64,000 nt of DNA. Source: Saliniradius amylolyticus. Lineage in GTDB: Bacteria > Pseudomonadota > Gammaproteobacteria > Enterobacterales > Alteromonadaceae. The notes beneath the pieces were generated by a model. The model was given only the letters and a program-made list of their open reading frames with translations, had not been told where the DNA came from and searched no databases. A program made the position numbers and the translations under genes. The stretch covers positions 2,294,001-2,358,000 of the forward strand of contig NZ_CP029347.1 in the NCBI RefSeq assembly GCF_003143555.1. The letters run 5' to 3'. Numbering within the stretch: position 1 is the first letter of the stretch; each line of letters starts with the position of its first letter. Below, piece by piece: positions 49,198 to 58,330 of this stretch.

Positions 49198-49908
49198 TCA
49201 GGTGAGCCAAATGGCCGACGCCATACGACCGGTCTGCCCATCACGACGATAGGAAAAGAAACGACTGGCGTCTGAAAAGGTGCAGTCATTACCGCCGTAA
49301 CAGCGCTGCACGCCCAAAGCCTGTAACTGATGGCGGGCGATCTGATAAATATCCGCCAGATATTTGCCCGGCTTCGCGGTTTTTCTGAAAGCCGTTTTAC
49401 AGTCAATAAAGTGATCGAGCACTTCTTCACCGACTTCGAAGGCGTCCGGCCCGATGGCCGGCCCGAGCCAAACCATCAATTGCTCACCGGGCACCGCCAT
49501 TTTTTTAATGGTATTGGCGATAACGCCAGCCGCTAAGCCACGCCAACCACCGTGTACGGCCGCCACTACCGAGCCTCTCTCGTCGCAGACCAGCATCGGC
49601 AGACAATCGGCGGTCATCACCACACAGCCGACACCGGGAGTACGGGAGATACTGGCATCAGCCGGCTCATCCACCGTCTGTCCGGCTTTAAGTTCCACTG
49701 CATGGTTGCCATGTACCTGCTCTAACCAAACCAGATTCTGGTAGTTGGGCAGCAGGTGGCGATTCTTAGCCACCCGAGTCGGATCATCGCCCACATGACC
49801 CGCAATGTTTAAGCTGTCATAAGGTGGCGCACTGTAACCGCCCTGACGGACGGTACAAAATGTTTGAACATTCGTTGGCGCCGGCCAGTTTGGGGTGATC
49901 ATCACCAA
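49198..49908 (-). CDS. pgeF: YfiH/PgeF-family multicopper-fold enzyme
   Basis: A 236-residue DUF152 protein. Signature FCTVRQGGYSAPPYDSLNIAGHVGDDP, LVWLEQVHGNHAV (metal His), TADCLPMLVCDERG (Cys) and VAAVHGGWRGLAAGVI (His). Family members act as purine nucleosidase/adenosine phosphorylases or affect peptidoglycan editing. Start codon overlaps rluD by 7 nt; rluD-yfiH-clpB is the E. coli order. Confidence 0.92.
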   Translation of the reverse strand: MVMITPNWPAPTNVQTFCTVRQGGYSAPPYDSLNIAGHVGDDPTRVAKNRHLLPNYQNLVWLEQVHGNHAVELKAGQTVDEPADASISRTPGVGCVVMTADCLPMLVCDERGSVVAAVHGGWRGLAAGVIANTIKKMAVPGEQLMVWLGPAIGPDAFEVGEEVLDHFIDCKTAFRKTAKPGKYLADIYQIARHQLQALGVQRCYGGNDCTFSDASRFFSYRRDGQTGRMASAIWLT

Positions 49909-50873
49909 TCTTCCGGATTATCTCGTTTATCCTGCTGCATCAGTTCCAGCATCGCTACCATATCCTGCGGCAGCGGTGCCTGCCAGCTCATCCACTCACC
50001 ACTGACAGGGTGAGCCAGTTCCAGCTGAGCCGCATGTAAGGCCTGACGTTTAAACTCCCTGAGTCCTTGTCGGAAGGTCTCACTGGCGTCTTTGGGCGGC
50101 TTGGGACGTCCACCGTATAGCGGGTCCCCCACGATAGGATGTTGTAAATGGGCCATGTGCACCCGTATCTGATGAGTGCGCCCCGTTTCCAGCTTCAGGC
50201 GCAGGTGAGTATGGGCGCGGAATTTTTCCATCACCCGGTAATGAGTCACCGCTGGTTTGCCCATGGCGCGGACCGCCATGCTGGTGCGCTTGGTATCATG
50301 ACGGCCAATGGGCTCATCCACTGTTCCCCCAGCTACAATAATGCCGTTGACCAGGGCTTCATACTCACGGCTAATTTCCCGTGCCTGCAGCTGTGCAACT
50401 AAATGCGTTTGAGCCGGTATGGTCTTGGCCACCACCATTAAGCCGGTTGTATCTTTATCCAGCCGATGAATGATTCCGGCTCTGGGCACCGACTCAATCT
50501 CCGGGCAGTGGTTCAGCAACGCATTCAATAGGGTGCCGGACTGGTTGCCCGCTCCTGGGTGCACCACCAATCCGGCTGGCTTATTTATCACCAGAATATC
50601 GTCATCTTCATAGACGATATCCAACGCGATGGCCTCAGGTTGATGTTGGCCCTGAACTTCGATTTGTGCCTCAATGGTCACCTGTTCACCGCCCAGCACC
50701 TTGTCTCTGGGCTTATCCACTACGGTACCATCGATGGTTACGCCCCCCTCTAAAATCCATTCTTTAATCCGGGAACGGGAGTAGTCCGGGAACAAACTGG
50801 CCAATGACTGATCTAAACGTTTTCCGGCATCCTGTTCGGGAATATTGCCGGTTAGGGAAATGGATTCTTGCAT
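49902..50873 (-). CDS. rluD: 23S rRNA pseudouridine(1911/1915/1917) synthase RluD
   Basis: A 323-residue enzyme. S4 RNA-binding domain at about 17-80 (GKRLDQSLASLFPDYSRSRIKEWILEGGVTIDG), catalytic motif HRLDKDTTGLMVVAK with the nucleophile Asp, and TGRTHQIRVHMAHLQHPIVGDPLYGG. Modifies helix 69 of 23S rRNA. Divergent from bamD, a conserved arrangement. Confidence 0.95.
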   Translation of the reverse strand: MQESISLTGNIPEQDAGKRLDQSLASLFPDYSRSRIKEWILEGGVTIDGTVVDKPRDKVLGGEQVTIEAQIEVQGQHQPEAIALDIVYEDDDILVINKPAGLVVHPGAGNQSGTLLNALLNHCPEIESVPRAGIIHRLDKDTTGLMVVAKTIPAQTHLVAQLQAREISREYEALVNGIIVAGGTVDEPIGRHDTKRTSMAVRAMGKPAVTHYRVMEKFRAHTHLRLKLETGRTHQIRVHMAHLQHPIVGDPLYGGRPKPPKDASETFRQGLREFKRQALHAAQLELAHPVSGEWMSWQAPLPQDMVAMLELMQQDKRDNPEDW

Positions 50874-51019
50874 TAGTGGTAACGAGCCCTTTGATTATCG
50901 TGTGCATCGCCTCGATCACTGCGGTAGAATGCAGCGACATCCATCGATGAATATAAAAACGGTGCCCATTCTAACGGATTTTTGCACCATGACGAATTGC
51001 AGAGGCAGATAAGATTTTT

Positions 51020-51784
51020 ATGCAGCAACCACGCCTGACTCACGTATTCCTGCTGACCGCCGTTTTAGGTCTGTCAGCTTGCTCCACATCTCCGGAAGAA
51101 GAAGATATCGAACTGGCCAACCAAGGCCCGCAGGCTTTGTATGCCAAGGCCAAGGAAAACCTTGAAAATGGTAATTTTAATGGTGCCACTCAAACACTGA
51201 GTGCCCTGGATTCCAAGTACCCTTTTGGTCCTTTCTCCGATCAGGTACAACTGGATCTCATCTACGCCTATTACAAAACAAAGGACGTGGATAAAGCCCT
51301 GGCTACCATTGACCGTTTTCTGCGATTAAACCCCAACCATGCCAACGCCGATTACGTCCATTATATGCGGGGCTTAGTCAATATGGACGCCGAGGCGAAT
51401 TTATTCCAGGATCTGGTGGGCATTGACAGGGCTGACCGCGATCCCAGTAAATCACGCCAGGCATTTAAAGACTTTCGCACTTTGCTGGAAAAGCACCCGG
51501 ACAGCAAGTATGTGGCCGATGCCAAGCAGCGTATGCTGCATATCAAAGACCGTCTGGCTCGTTATGAGCTCGCTATCGCCAGCTATTATATGAAACGTCA
51601 GGCTTATGTTGCCGCCGCCAATCGTGGCAAATACGTACTGGAGTATTTCCCCGACACACCTCATGTGCAAAGCGCATTAGAGTTGATGATAGAGTGTTAT
51701 GAACAGCTGGGACTGGAAGAATTAAAGCAAAATACCCTTAAGGTGTTAAAGCTCAACTACCCGGAGTCTGATCTGGTCGGTTAA
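51020..51784 (+). CDS. bamD: Outer-membrane assembly lipoprotein BamD
   Basis: Essential lipoprotein of the BAM complex that works with BamA (partly at 1-100). The 254 residues start with a signal and lipobox LGLSAC (Cys21), then five TPR-like repeats (for example ALYAKAKENLENGNFNGATQTLSALDSKYPFGPFSDQ and MRGLVNMDAEANLFQDLVGIDRADRDPS, the latter a BamD signature). Confidence 0.96.
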   Translation: MQQPRLTHVFLLTAVLGLSACSTSPEEEDIELANQGPQALYAKAKENLENGNFNGATQTLSALDSKYPFGPFSDQVQLDLIYAYYKTKDVDKALATIDRFLRLNPNHANADYVHYMRGLVNMDAEANLFQDLVGIDRADRDPSKSRQAFKDFRTLLEKHPDSKYVADAKQRMLHIKDRLARYELAIASYYMKRQAYVAAANRGKYVLEYFPDTPHVQSALELMIECYEQLGLEELKQNTLKVLKLNYPESDLVG

Positions 51785-51806
51785 TACATCCAGTTACCCT
51801 ATGCAG

Positions 51807-51856
51807 AAAGCCATCTAAACAGACGTCGATAATGAGTCTGTAAAGATGGCTTTTTT
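51807..51856 (+). terminator. Terminator after bamD
   Basis: Outer stem aaagccatct / agatggcttt, inner stem cagac / gtctg, then a T-run; 23 nt after the stop. Confidence 0.88.
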
Positions 51857-51880
51857 ATGCCTGTTAAGTCAGGCAGAGCA

Positions 51881-52564
51881 TCACTTGAAGAATAAGTGAC
51901 TAAAAGGGTTCAGCAACCGAGACAAGCCTGAAGTAAAATGCAACGGCTTATCCACAATGGAGAACACCAAACAGCCTTCGTCCACTTCGGCTCTGGGACT
52001 ATGACGCCGCTGACCGTCCATCAACAGAAAGTCGCCATCCTGATAATGACCATATTCATCGACGAACTCGCCATCTAATACCAGCGTCATTTCCTGACCA
52101 TTGTGTGTATGTTCTGGCACCGAACCGCCTTTTTCCATAAATATAAAGTCGGCCCGACCCTCGCCGCCCAGATCCACTCTGGCCTGCCAAAGCTTGCCCA
52201 CCATGCGGTTCCAACCGGTTACTTTTTCCGCATAGCGCTGTAGACAACGAGGCACCTCAAACTCCCTTCCATCCAGTTCCAGGGCCTTGGAACGATGTTT
52301 TTGGTGCGGCAGGGCAATGCCTTCAGATTGTGGTTGCTGAATAATGTCGCTGAGCATTCGCTGCATCTGCGAGTCGGCTGACTCAGCCTGAACCTGAGCC
52401 TGATCTATCTGCTGCTCTGCAAGCGCTTCTTCTTCACAGGCGACTTTCATCTGGCACAGCGGACACATATCCACATGCGCTGCCACCATCAAAGCCAACT
52501 GTGGAGATGCCTCTCCAGCGACATACTGTATTAGCTGTTGGTATGTGGGGTGAAAGTTACTCAT
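51881..52564 (-). CDS. chrR: ChrR-family anti-sigma factor (zinc anti-sigma domain plus cupin)
   Basis: A 227-residue protein. N-terminal zinc anti-sigma domain with H-x3-C-x2-C (HVDMCPLC, about residues 30-37). C-terminal cupin (about 125-215) with EHTHNGQEMTLVLDGEFVDEYG and an HSP motif, the metal-binding pattern of ChrR. In Rhodobacter ChrR holds RpoE inactive until singlet oxygen or organic hydroperoxide releases it. It overlaps the sigma gene by 8 nt. Confidence 0.88.
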   Translation of the reverse strand: MSNFHPTYQQLIQYVAGEASPQLALMVAAHVDMCPLCQMKVACEEEALAEQQIDQAQVQAESADSQMQRMLSDIIQQPQSEGIALPHQKHRSKALELDGREFEVPRCLQRYAEKVTGWNRMVGKLWQARVDLGGEGRADFIFMEKGGSVPEHTHNGQEMTLVLDGEFVDEYGHYQDGDFLLMDGQRRHSPRAEVDEGCLVFSIVDKPLHFTSGLSRLLNPFSHLFFK

Positions 52565-53171
52565 CGTGATCTAACATCTCTTTTAAACGTTGTAGCGCCA
52601 GACGGGTCCGTGATTTAACGGTCCCCAATGGAATGGATAACTGGTCGGCAACCTCTTGCTGGGACTTACCCTCAACATAAATTGCTTCTATGACCAGTCG
52701 CTGCTTTTCGGGCAGCGACGAAAACATCTCGCCCACCTGATGCAAAGTCATTTGTTCATCCATGTCGACTTCGTTGGGTTCTGCGGTTTGCTCACACAGC
52801 ACCGGCCACAAATCATCAGAACAAATATCCTCTTTGCGGTTCTGCTGCTTGCGCAGCATATCGAAGCGAATGTTACGCGCAATGGTAAATATCCAGGTCG
52901 AAGGCGCTCCTTTGCTGGCGTTGAACAAGTGCGCTTTCTGCCACACGTTAGACAGAGTGTCCTGAACTAATTCCATGGCCTGCGCCTCGTTTCCAAACTG
53001 CTTTAAGGCGTAGGAGCGAATGCGTGGTGCGAAATGATTAAACAGCCGGGCAAATGATGCCTTACAACGCTCATCTGCCACTTTCTGCAACATTGCCGCC
53101 ATATCCGCTTTTAAATCACCACTGTCCTGTGGTTGTGACTTGGTGCTTTGCAATTGAATCCCAACGAGCAT
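52557..53171 (-). CDS. rpoE: ECF sigma factor, RpoE (ChrR-partner) type
   Basis: A 204-residue group-4 sigma factor (ECF11-like). Region 2 with RLFNHFAPRIRSYALKQFGNEAQAMELVQDTLSNVWQKA and WIFTIARNIRFDMLRKQQ; region 4 with LPEKQRLVIEAIYVEGKSQQEVADQLSIPLGTVKSRTRLALQRLK. The partner gene chrR overlaps it. It is preceded by the TGATCC-N18-TATAAG promoter, suggesting autoregulation. Not the E. coli envelope-stress sigma-E. Confidence 0.88.
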   Translation of the reverse strand: MLVGIQLQSTKSQPQDSGDLKADMAAMLQKVADERCKASFARLFNHFAPRIRSYALKQFGNEAQAMELVQDTLSNVWQKAHLFNASKGAPSTWIFTIARNIRFDMLRKQQNRKEDICSDDLWPVLCEQTAEPNEVDMDEQMTLHQVGEMFSSLPEKQRLVIEAIYVEGKSQQEVADQLSIPLGTVKSRTRLALQRLKEMLDHDE

Positions 53172-53203
53172 GCTCTGTCACCTGTGTAATTATTAAGATG
53201 CAA

Positions 53204-53233
53204 CTTATACCCAAGTAAACAGAAAATGGATCA
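53204..53233 (-). promoter_or_regulatory. RpoE-type promoter of rpoE-chrR
   Basis: Minus-strand TGATCC (complement of 53228-53233), exactly 18 nt, TATAAG (complement of 53204-53209). TGATCC is the -35 element of the RpoE-ChrR promoters of Rhodobacter and Vibrio. The TGA of the -35 box is also the stop codon of the LON-domain gene. Confidence 0.8.
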
Positions 53234-53812
53234 GTGGGTTAATTGTGTCAGAAAATCGACGACTTTTCCGCTATCTTGTTGCCCTAATAACCACTGTTTT
53301 TGCTCTGCGTCGACAGGCAACAGCTCCAGCCAGCGAGATACGACCCATTGAGGGTCGTCAAACCTGGGCTGCTCGTAGAGTTCAGCTAACTCCCGGTAGC
53401 GAGAGAATGTCTGTTTAAGCTTTTTCACCAGGGGATTAATAGACTCTTCTGGCAAGTTCGCTTGCCACATATCCAACCAATGGCATTGGCCGATGCGCAG
53501 CCCGTCTGACTGAGTCGTGAACTGCTCCATATGAAATAACCGCTGACCCTCCACGGTAATCCCCAACATCCCGTCTCTAAGCATGTCAAAGTCCACCACG
53601 TTAACGTAGGTGCCAATAGGTAGAATCGGACAGCGCTCGCTACCGGTCAGCCCCTGCTTCAGCATACATATGCCAAAGCCTGAGTTCTGACGGCAGGCCT
53701 CTTTTACCATCCTCAGGTAGCGGGGCTCGAAGATCCGCAAAGACAAACGGCCTCCGGGCAACACGTGCGAGGAAAGGGGAAACAGTGGAATGCTGATAGA
53801 TTTCTCGCTCAT
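53231..53812 (-). CDS. LON peptidase substrate-binding domain protein
   Basis: A 193-residue protein consisting of a single Lon N-terminal domain: ISIPLFPLSSHVLPGGRLSLRIFEPRYLRMVKEAC, FGICMLKQG, GTYVNVVDFDMLRDGMLGITVEGQRLF. No ATPase or protease domain. Stand-alone LonN proteins are of unknown function. Divergent from the lipid operon, and its end abuts the rpoE promoter. Confidence 0.87.
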   Translation of the reverse strand: MSEKSISIPLFPLSSHVLPGGRLSLRIFEPRYLRMVKEACRQNSGFGICMLKQGLTGSERCPILPIGTYVNVVDFDMLRDGMLGITVEGQRLFHMEQFTTQSDGLRIGQCHWLDMWQANLPEESINPLVKKLKQTFSRYRELAELYEQPRFDDPQWVVSRWLELLPVDAEQKQWLLGQQDSGKVVDFLTQLTH

Positions 53813-53886
53813 AGCTGACTTAGCTCGGTTTTACCTATACTCCTATTACTAAACGATTAAAGGATTGGATCGTTGGCACCACAAAA

Positions 53887-53916
53887 TGATCCAAAACGAC
53901 CTCGCCCGTTTATAGT
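53887..53916 (+). promoter_or_regulatory. RpoE-type promoter of the lipid operon
   Basis: TGATCC (53887-53892), exactly 18 nt, TATAGT (53911-53916): the same -35 and spacing as the rpoE promoter. It lies 39 nt before the first start codon of the eight-gene operon. Confidence 0.8.
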
Positions 53917-53954
53917 AAACGTGCTTTTATGGACCACTCGTAAGGACATTATCC

Positions 53955-54377
53955 ATGACTCTGATGGAACAATTCCGCCATCTGTATCAACACCTTAACC
54001 TCGACGCTATCGGACAACTGGAACGCATTTATGCCGACGACGTATTGTTCATCGATCCAGTAGGCCGGCACAGGGGCATCGTGGCGGTAAAACGTTACTT
54101 CGCGGAGTTGGTGAAAAACTGCACTCAATGCGACTTTACCATTCATCACATTTCCGATGATCCGGAGCACGCCTATGTGCGCTGGACCATGCAGTATCGC
54201 CACCCAAGAATAAACGGCAACAGACCGATCCAGCTCGACGGGCTCAGTGAACTGCTTATCCGCGAAGGTCGTATAGCTAAGCAAACCGACTACTATGATC
54301 TCGGTGCGATGTTGTACGAGCATCTTCCAATACTGGGCACCGCAATCCGCTGGGTGAAACGCAGGATGACGCAATGA
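53955..54377 (+). CDS. NTF2-like (SnoaL-type) protein
   Basis: A 140-residue protein: QFRHLYQHLNLDAIGQLERIYADDVLFIDPVGRHRGIVAVKRYFAELVKN, then HAYVRWTMQYRHPRINGNRPIQLDGLSELLIREGRIAKQTDYYDLGAMLYEHLP. This is the usual NTF2-like cone-fold pattern. Likely binds a small hydrophobic ligand or supports the lipid enzyme chain; the first gene of the operon. Confidence 0.83.
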   Translation: MTLMEQFRHLYQHLNLDAIGQLERIYADDVLFIDPVGRHRGIVAVKRYFAELVKNCTQCDFTIHHISDDPEHAYVRWTMQYRHPRINGNRPIQLDGLSELLIREGRIAKQTDYYDLGAMLYEHLPILGTAIRWVKRRMTQ

Positions 54378-55087
54378 AAACCATACTCATAACAGGCGCA
54401 AGTTCAGGCATCGGCAAAGCCTTGGCGGTGCGAGCAGCGTCCCAGGGCTGGCAGGTTATCGCATGCGGTCGTAACGAGGAGCGCCTTGAAGCACTAACCG
54501 GGCAAGAGCCTAACATTACCCCCCTGAGCTTCGATGTCTCGGATAACCAACAATGTAAACAAGCACTAGAGAACGTGAATGCGGATGTTTATGTTCTGAA
54601 TGCGGGGACTTGCGAGTATGTGGATGTAGATAACTGGGACACCGATTTGTTTCGACGAGTATTTGAGCCGAACTTTTTCGGCCTTGTAAACACCCTGGAT
54701 CCCATACTACCCAAGCTGAAATCTGGCAATCAACTGGTCATAGTAGACAGCCTGGCCCGGTGCTTGCCATTTACCCGCAGTCAGGCCTATGGAGCCAGTA
54801 AGGCTGCGGCCCATTACCTTACTAAGAGCCTGGCGGTGGACTTAGCGGGTCGGGGGATCATCGTACAAAGTGTTTCGCCCGGATTTGTGAAGACCCCGCT
54901 GACGGAGCAGAACGACTTCGACATGCCGATGCGAATTTCCGCTGAACGCGCGGCAAAACAATTCTTAACCGGTATAGAGCGTCGCTCGAGCAGTATTTAC
55001 TTCCCGACTCTGTTCGCCTGGCTAATGCGACTATTTGCTAAACTTCCCACCGCCTTGCAGGTGGCATTGAGTAAAGGAATGAAGTAA
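54374..55087 (+). CDS. SDR-family oxidoreductase
   Basis: A 237-residue short-chain dehydrogenase: TGASSGIGKAL at the NAD(P) loop (residues 7-17), NAG motif in YVLNAGTCEY, and the catalytic Tyr-x3-Lys in AYGASKAAA. Starts in ATGA overlap with the preceding gene. Likely acts on a lipid or fatty-acyl substrate given its neighbours. Confidence 0.92.
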   Translation: MKTILITGASSGIGKALAVRAASQGWQVIACGRNEERLEALTGQEPNITPLSFDVSDNQQCKQALENVNADVYVLNAGTCEYVDVDNWDTDLFRRVFEPNFFGLVNTLDPILPKLKSGNQLVIVDSLARCLPFTRSQAYGASKAAAHYLTKSLAVDLAGRGIIVQSVSPGFVKTPLTEQNDFDMPMRISAERAAKQFLTGIERRSSSIYFPTLFAWLMRLFAKLPTALQVALSKGMK

Positions 55088-56352
55088 TGACTCAACGTAT
55101 CGCTATCGTTGGCACGGGCATTTCCGGATTAGTTTGCGCTCACCTGCTGAGTAAAGAACATGATGTTCAGGTGTTTGAGGCTAATGACTACATCGGAGGT
55201 CATACTCATACGGTAGATGTGACAGTAAATGGTGAAGCTCATGCCATTGATACCGGCTTTATTGTTTTCAACGATTGGACCTATCCGAACTTTATCCAGT
55301 TGATGGATAAGTTGGGGGTAAAGCGTCAGCCCACCGAAATGAGTTTCAGCGTGAAAAACAGCGCCCAGAATCTTGAATACAACGGCCATACGCTCAACAC
55401 CCTGTTTGCCCAAAGACGCAATCTGCTGAGACCTGGGTTTTATCGCTTCATCGGCGAAATATTGCGCTTCAACAGACTCTGTAAAGAGGAGTTGGAACGG
55501 CAGAGTTTCACCGAACACGACACCCTGGGACAGCTGCTAGAGCGCCAGGAATTTAGCGACTACTTTGCCGGTAATTACATTTTGCCCATGTGTGCCGCTA
55601 TCTGGTCCGCATCCTTAGAGGATGTTAAGGCCTTCCCACTGCCATTTTTTCTGCGTTTTTTTAACAACCATGGCCTGCTGAACGTTCAAAACCGGCCTCA
55701 ATGGTACACCCTTGTTGGGGGCTCACGATCGTACATTGAGCCCCTATGTAAACATTTTAAAGACCGTATTCATCTGAGTTGCCCGGTAAGGGGCTGTCGT
55801 CAAACCGACCAAGGGTGGGAACTGAGCTTTTCAGACCGTCCAACCGAGCAGTTCGATCATGTAATCTTGGCCTGCCATAGCGATCAGGCGCTATCATTGC
55901 TGGAAAGACCCACAGAAGAGCAACAACGTATTTTAGGTGCACTGCCTTACTCCGATAATGAAGTCGTTTTGCACACAGATACTCGCCTGCTCCCCAAACG
56001 GCCTTTGGCCTGGGCCAGCTGGAATTATTTGATTAAAGGCGAGTCTGGTGAACGAGAGCGCCCGGCGTCAGTCACTTACAATATGAACATTCTACAGCGA
56101 CTCAACACCAAAACGACGTTTTGCGTCACCTTGAACAACAGCGACGACATCGATCCTGATAAAGTTCTACGCCGCTTTCATTACAGCCACCCGCAATTCT
56201 CCGATGCCGGCATTCAGGCCCAACAGCAACGCCAGCAAATTTGCGGCATCGACGGCCTGCATTTTTGTGGCGCATACTGGTACAACGGTTTTCATGAAGA
56301 TGGCGTGAGAAGTGGTCTGGATGTGTGTGCTCGTTTTGGAGCGAGCCTATGA
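55087..56352 (+). CDS. FAD-dependent amine oxidase-like oxidoreductase
   Basis: A 421-residue flavoprotein (COG2907 type). N-terminal dinucleotide fold GTGISGLVCAHLLSKEHDVQVFEANDYIGGHTHT; middle WYTLVGGSRSYIEPL; C-terminal FAD segment GLHFCGAYWYNGFHEDGVRSGLDVC. This family always accompanies DUF1365 and CFA-type genes and is thought to desaturate or oxidise fatty acyl chains; related proteins act in furan fatty-acid formation in Rhodobacter (by family and context, not shown here). Confidence 0.9.
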   Translation: MTQRIAIVGTGISGLVCAHLLSKEHDVQVFEANDYIGGHTHTVDVTVNGEAHAIDTGFIVFNDWTYPNFIQLMDKLGVKRQPTEMSFSVKNSAQNLEYNGHTLNTLFAQRRNLLRPGFYRFIGEILRFNRLCKEELERQSFTEHDTLGQLLERQEFSDYFAGNYILPMCAAIWSASLEDVKAFPLPFFLRFFNNHGLLNVQNRPQWYTLVGGSRSYIEPLCKHFKDRIHLSCPVRGCRQTDQGWELSFSDRPTEQFDHVILACHSDQALSLLERPTEEQQRILGALPYSDNEVVLHTDTRLLPKRPLAWASWNYLIKGESGERERPASVTYNMNILQRLNTKTTFCVTLNNSDDIDPDKVLRRFHYSHPQFSDAGIQAQQQRQQICGIDGLHFCGAYWYNGFHEDGVRSGLDVCARFGASL

Positions 56353-57071
56353 CCAACCATGCCATCTACTCGGGACTCACCTGGCATCGTCGTCACCGGC
56401 CGGTACAACACAGCTTTGAGTATAAGATTCATCTGTTTTGGCTGGACTTGGATCAACTCGAGTCACTGGATCAGCACAAATATCTGGGCTACCGGCGCTG
56501 GGCCCCGGTGCGTTTTCGCCGTAGCGACTACCTTGACCAGCCAGAACGCTCCCTCAAGGAGGTGGCGCTGGAGGCCATGACGACCTGCGATGGTGAACAA
56601 CTTAGCGGTAAAGTGTTCCTGCTGGGTCAGTTACGGTTTTTTGGCGTGCTGTTCAGCCCGGTCAACTTTTACTACCGGCAAAATGAGCAGGGCCAGTTCA
56701 CCCATATGCTGGCCGAGGTCAGCAACACCCCCTGGAATGAACGTCATCGATATGTGGTGGATCTAACCAACCCTCAACCTACCAGCAAGGCGTTCCATGT
56801 ATCGCCATTTAACCCCATGGACATGACCTATCACTGGCAGGTACCTGAACCTGACGAAAAGCTGCGCCTGAGCATCGACTTGCGCCGGGAAACGTCACAC
56901 TTCAGCGCCGGCATTGACCTGTCGAGGCTGCCAATGAACCCAAAACAACTCTGGCGCGTAATGTTAAGCACGATGAGTTTAAAAACGATAACCGGAATCT
57001 ACTGGCAGGCCCTGAAACTTTTTGGCAAGGGCGCCCCGGTGTATTCCCACCCAGTTAGTGGTAAGGAGTAA
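56349..57071 (+). CDS. DUF1365 protein
   Basis: A 240-residue protein with start MTNHAIYSGLTWHRRHRPVQHSFEYKIHLFWLDLD and RFFGVLFSPVNFYYRQNEQGQFTHMLAEVSNTPWNERH, the DUF1365 signature. ATG at 56349 overlaps the preceding stop; eight in-frame codons upstream are rejected. Often encoded next to amine oxidase-like and CFA genes. Function unknown. Confidence 0.9.
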   Translation: MTNHAIYSGLTWHRRHRPVQHSFEYKIHLFWLDLDQLESLDQHKYLGYRRWAPVRFRRSDYLDQPERSLKEVALEAMTTCDGEQLSGKVFLLGQLRFFGVLFSPVNFYYRQNEQGQFTHMLAEVSNTPWNERHRYVVDLTNPQPTSKAFHVSPFNPMDMTYHWQVPEPDEKLRLSIDLRRETSHFSAGIDLSRLPMNPKQLWRVMLSTMSLKTITGIYWQALKLFGKGAPVYSHPVSGKE

Positions 57072-57073
57072 GT

Positions 57074-58330
57074 ATGCAAAGCAGTGACAGGACGCTGAGT
57101 CGACCACAATCCATGACGGCCTGGCAAAAACTGTGTCGCGCCACATTACTGAAGGTTCTGCAACGGCTGCCGCAAGGCTATCTGGTGCTGGCCGAGGAAG
57201 GCACTGAGGTAGAGCGCTTTGGCTCTTCGGCAGATACCCTTCGAGCCGAAATCAATGTGCTGAGCGCCGAGTTTTATCCAAGACTGTTGCTGGGAGGAAG
57301 TATCGGCGCTGGCGAGACCTTTGCCGACGAACTCTGGGATACACCGGATCTGACGGCCGTTATTCGTCTGTTCGCACGCAATATGACCCTGCTAGACCAT
57401 CTGGAAAGCCAGTTAAGCTGGTTAATGGCCCCAGTAAACTGGTGCACTCAATGGCGCCGCCGCAATTCGACCGTGCAGGCCAAGAAAAACATTGCCGCGC
57501 ACTATGATCTGGGTAATACCCTGTACCGCCGCTTTCTGGATGACAGTATGATGTACTCGGCGGCCATCTACCCGTCTCCAGAGGCGGACTTAGCCCAGGC
57601 CCAGCAAAATAAGCTGGATATTATTTGTCGCAAGCTGGACCTGAAGCCGCATGACCATCTTATGGAAATCGGCACTGGCTGGGGCGCACTGGCCATTCAT
57701 GCGGCTAAGCATTATGGCTGTCAGGTCACCACCACAACCATTTCCGAGGAGCAATATAAGCTCGCCGGTGAACGGGTTGAAGCAGAAGGGTTGACCGACC
57801 AGATCACCTTGTTGAAACAAGACTATCGACGGCTTGAAGGTCGCTATAACAAACTGGTGTCCATTGAGATGATCGAAGCGGTGGGAAAAGACTTTCTAAG
57901 AGAGTTTTTTGCTAAATGTAATACCTTACTCACCGAGGACGGTCTCATGCTGCTGCAGTCCATCACTATCAACGAGCAGCGCTACGACAGTTACAGCAAA
58001 GGGATGGACTTTATTCAGAAATACATTTTCCCCGGTGGTTTTCTGCCCTGCCAGAGCGTCATTCAACAATGCCTGAAAGACAATACGGCTCTGGTAGTCC
58101 GGGACTGTCATGATATTGGCTATGACTATGCCCGCACTCTCAAAGACTGGCAGCGTCGTTTTGTGGCCAAACAGGATGAACTGGCGGGCCTCGGCTATGA
58201 CCCGCATTTTGCCCGCCTGTGGCGTTTTTACTTCAGCTACTGTGAAGGCGGCTTCTGGGAGAGAACCATCAGTACCGTACAGATGTTGATGAGTAAACCA
58301 GGCTATCGCGATGACATCCAGCGTATTTAG
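57074..58330 (+). CDS. Cyclopropane-fatty-acyl-phospholipid synthase family methyltransferase
   Basis: A 418-residue SAM-dependent enzyme of the CFA synthase family. SAM loop EIGTGWGALAIHAA at about 198-211; QVTTTTISEEQYKLA; catalytic-site region SIEMIEAVGKDF; a Cys near 390 in SYCEGGFWERTI at the position of the E. coli active-site Cys. Could form cyclopropane rings or be a UfaM-like methyltransferase making furan-fatty-acid precursors; the RpoE-ChrR context favours the latter or a related stress modification. Confidence 0.92.
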   Translation: MQSSDRTLSRPQSMTAWQKLCRATLLKVLQRLPQGYLVLAEEGTEVERFGSSADTLRAEINVLSAEFYPRLLLGGSIGAGETFADELWDTPDLTAVIRLFARNMTLLDHLESQLSWLMAPVNWCTQWRRRNSTVQAKKNIAAHYDLGNTLYRRFLDDSMMYSAAIYPSPEADLAQAQQNKLDIICRKLDLKPHDHLMEIGTGWGALAIHAAKHYGCQVTTTTISEEQYKLAGERVEAEGLTDQITLLKQDYRRLEGRYNKLVSIEMIEAVGKDFLREFFAKCNTLLTEDGLMLLQSITINEQRYDSYSKGMDFIQKYIFPGGFLPCQSVIQQCLKDNTALVVRDCHDIGYDYARTLKDWQRRFVAKQDELAGLGYDPHFARLWRFYFSYCEGGFWERTISTVQMLMSKPGYRDDIQRI

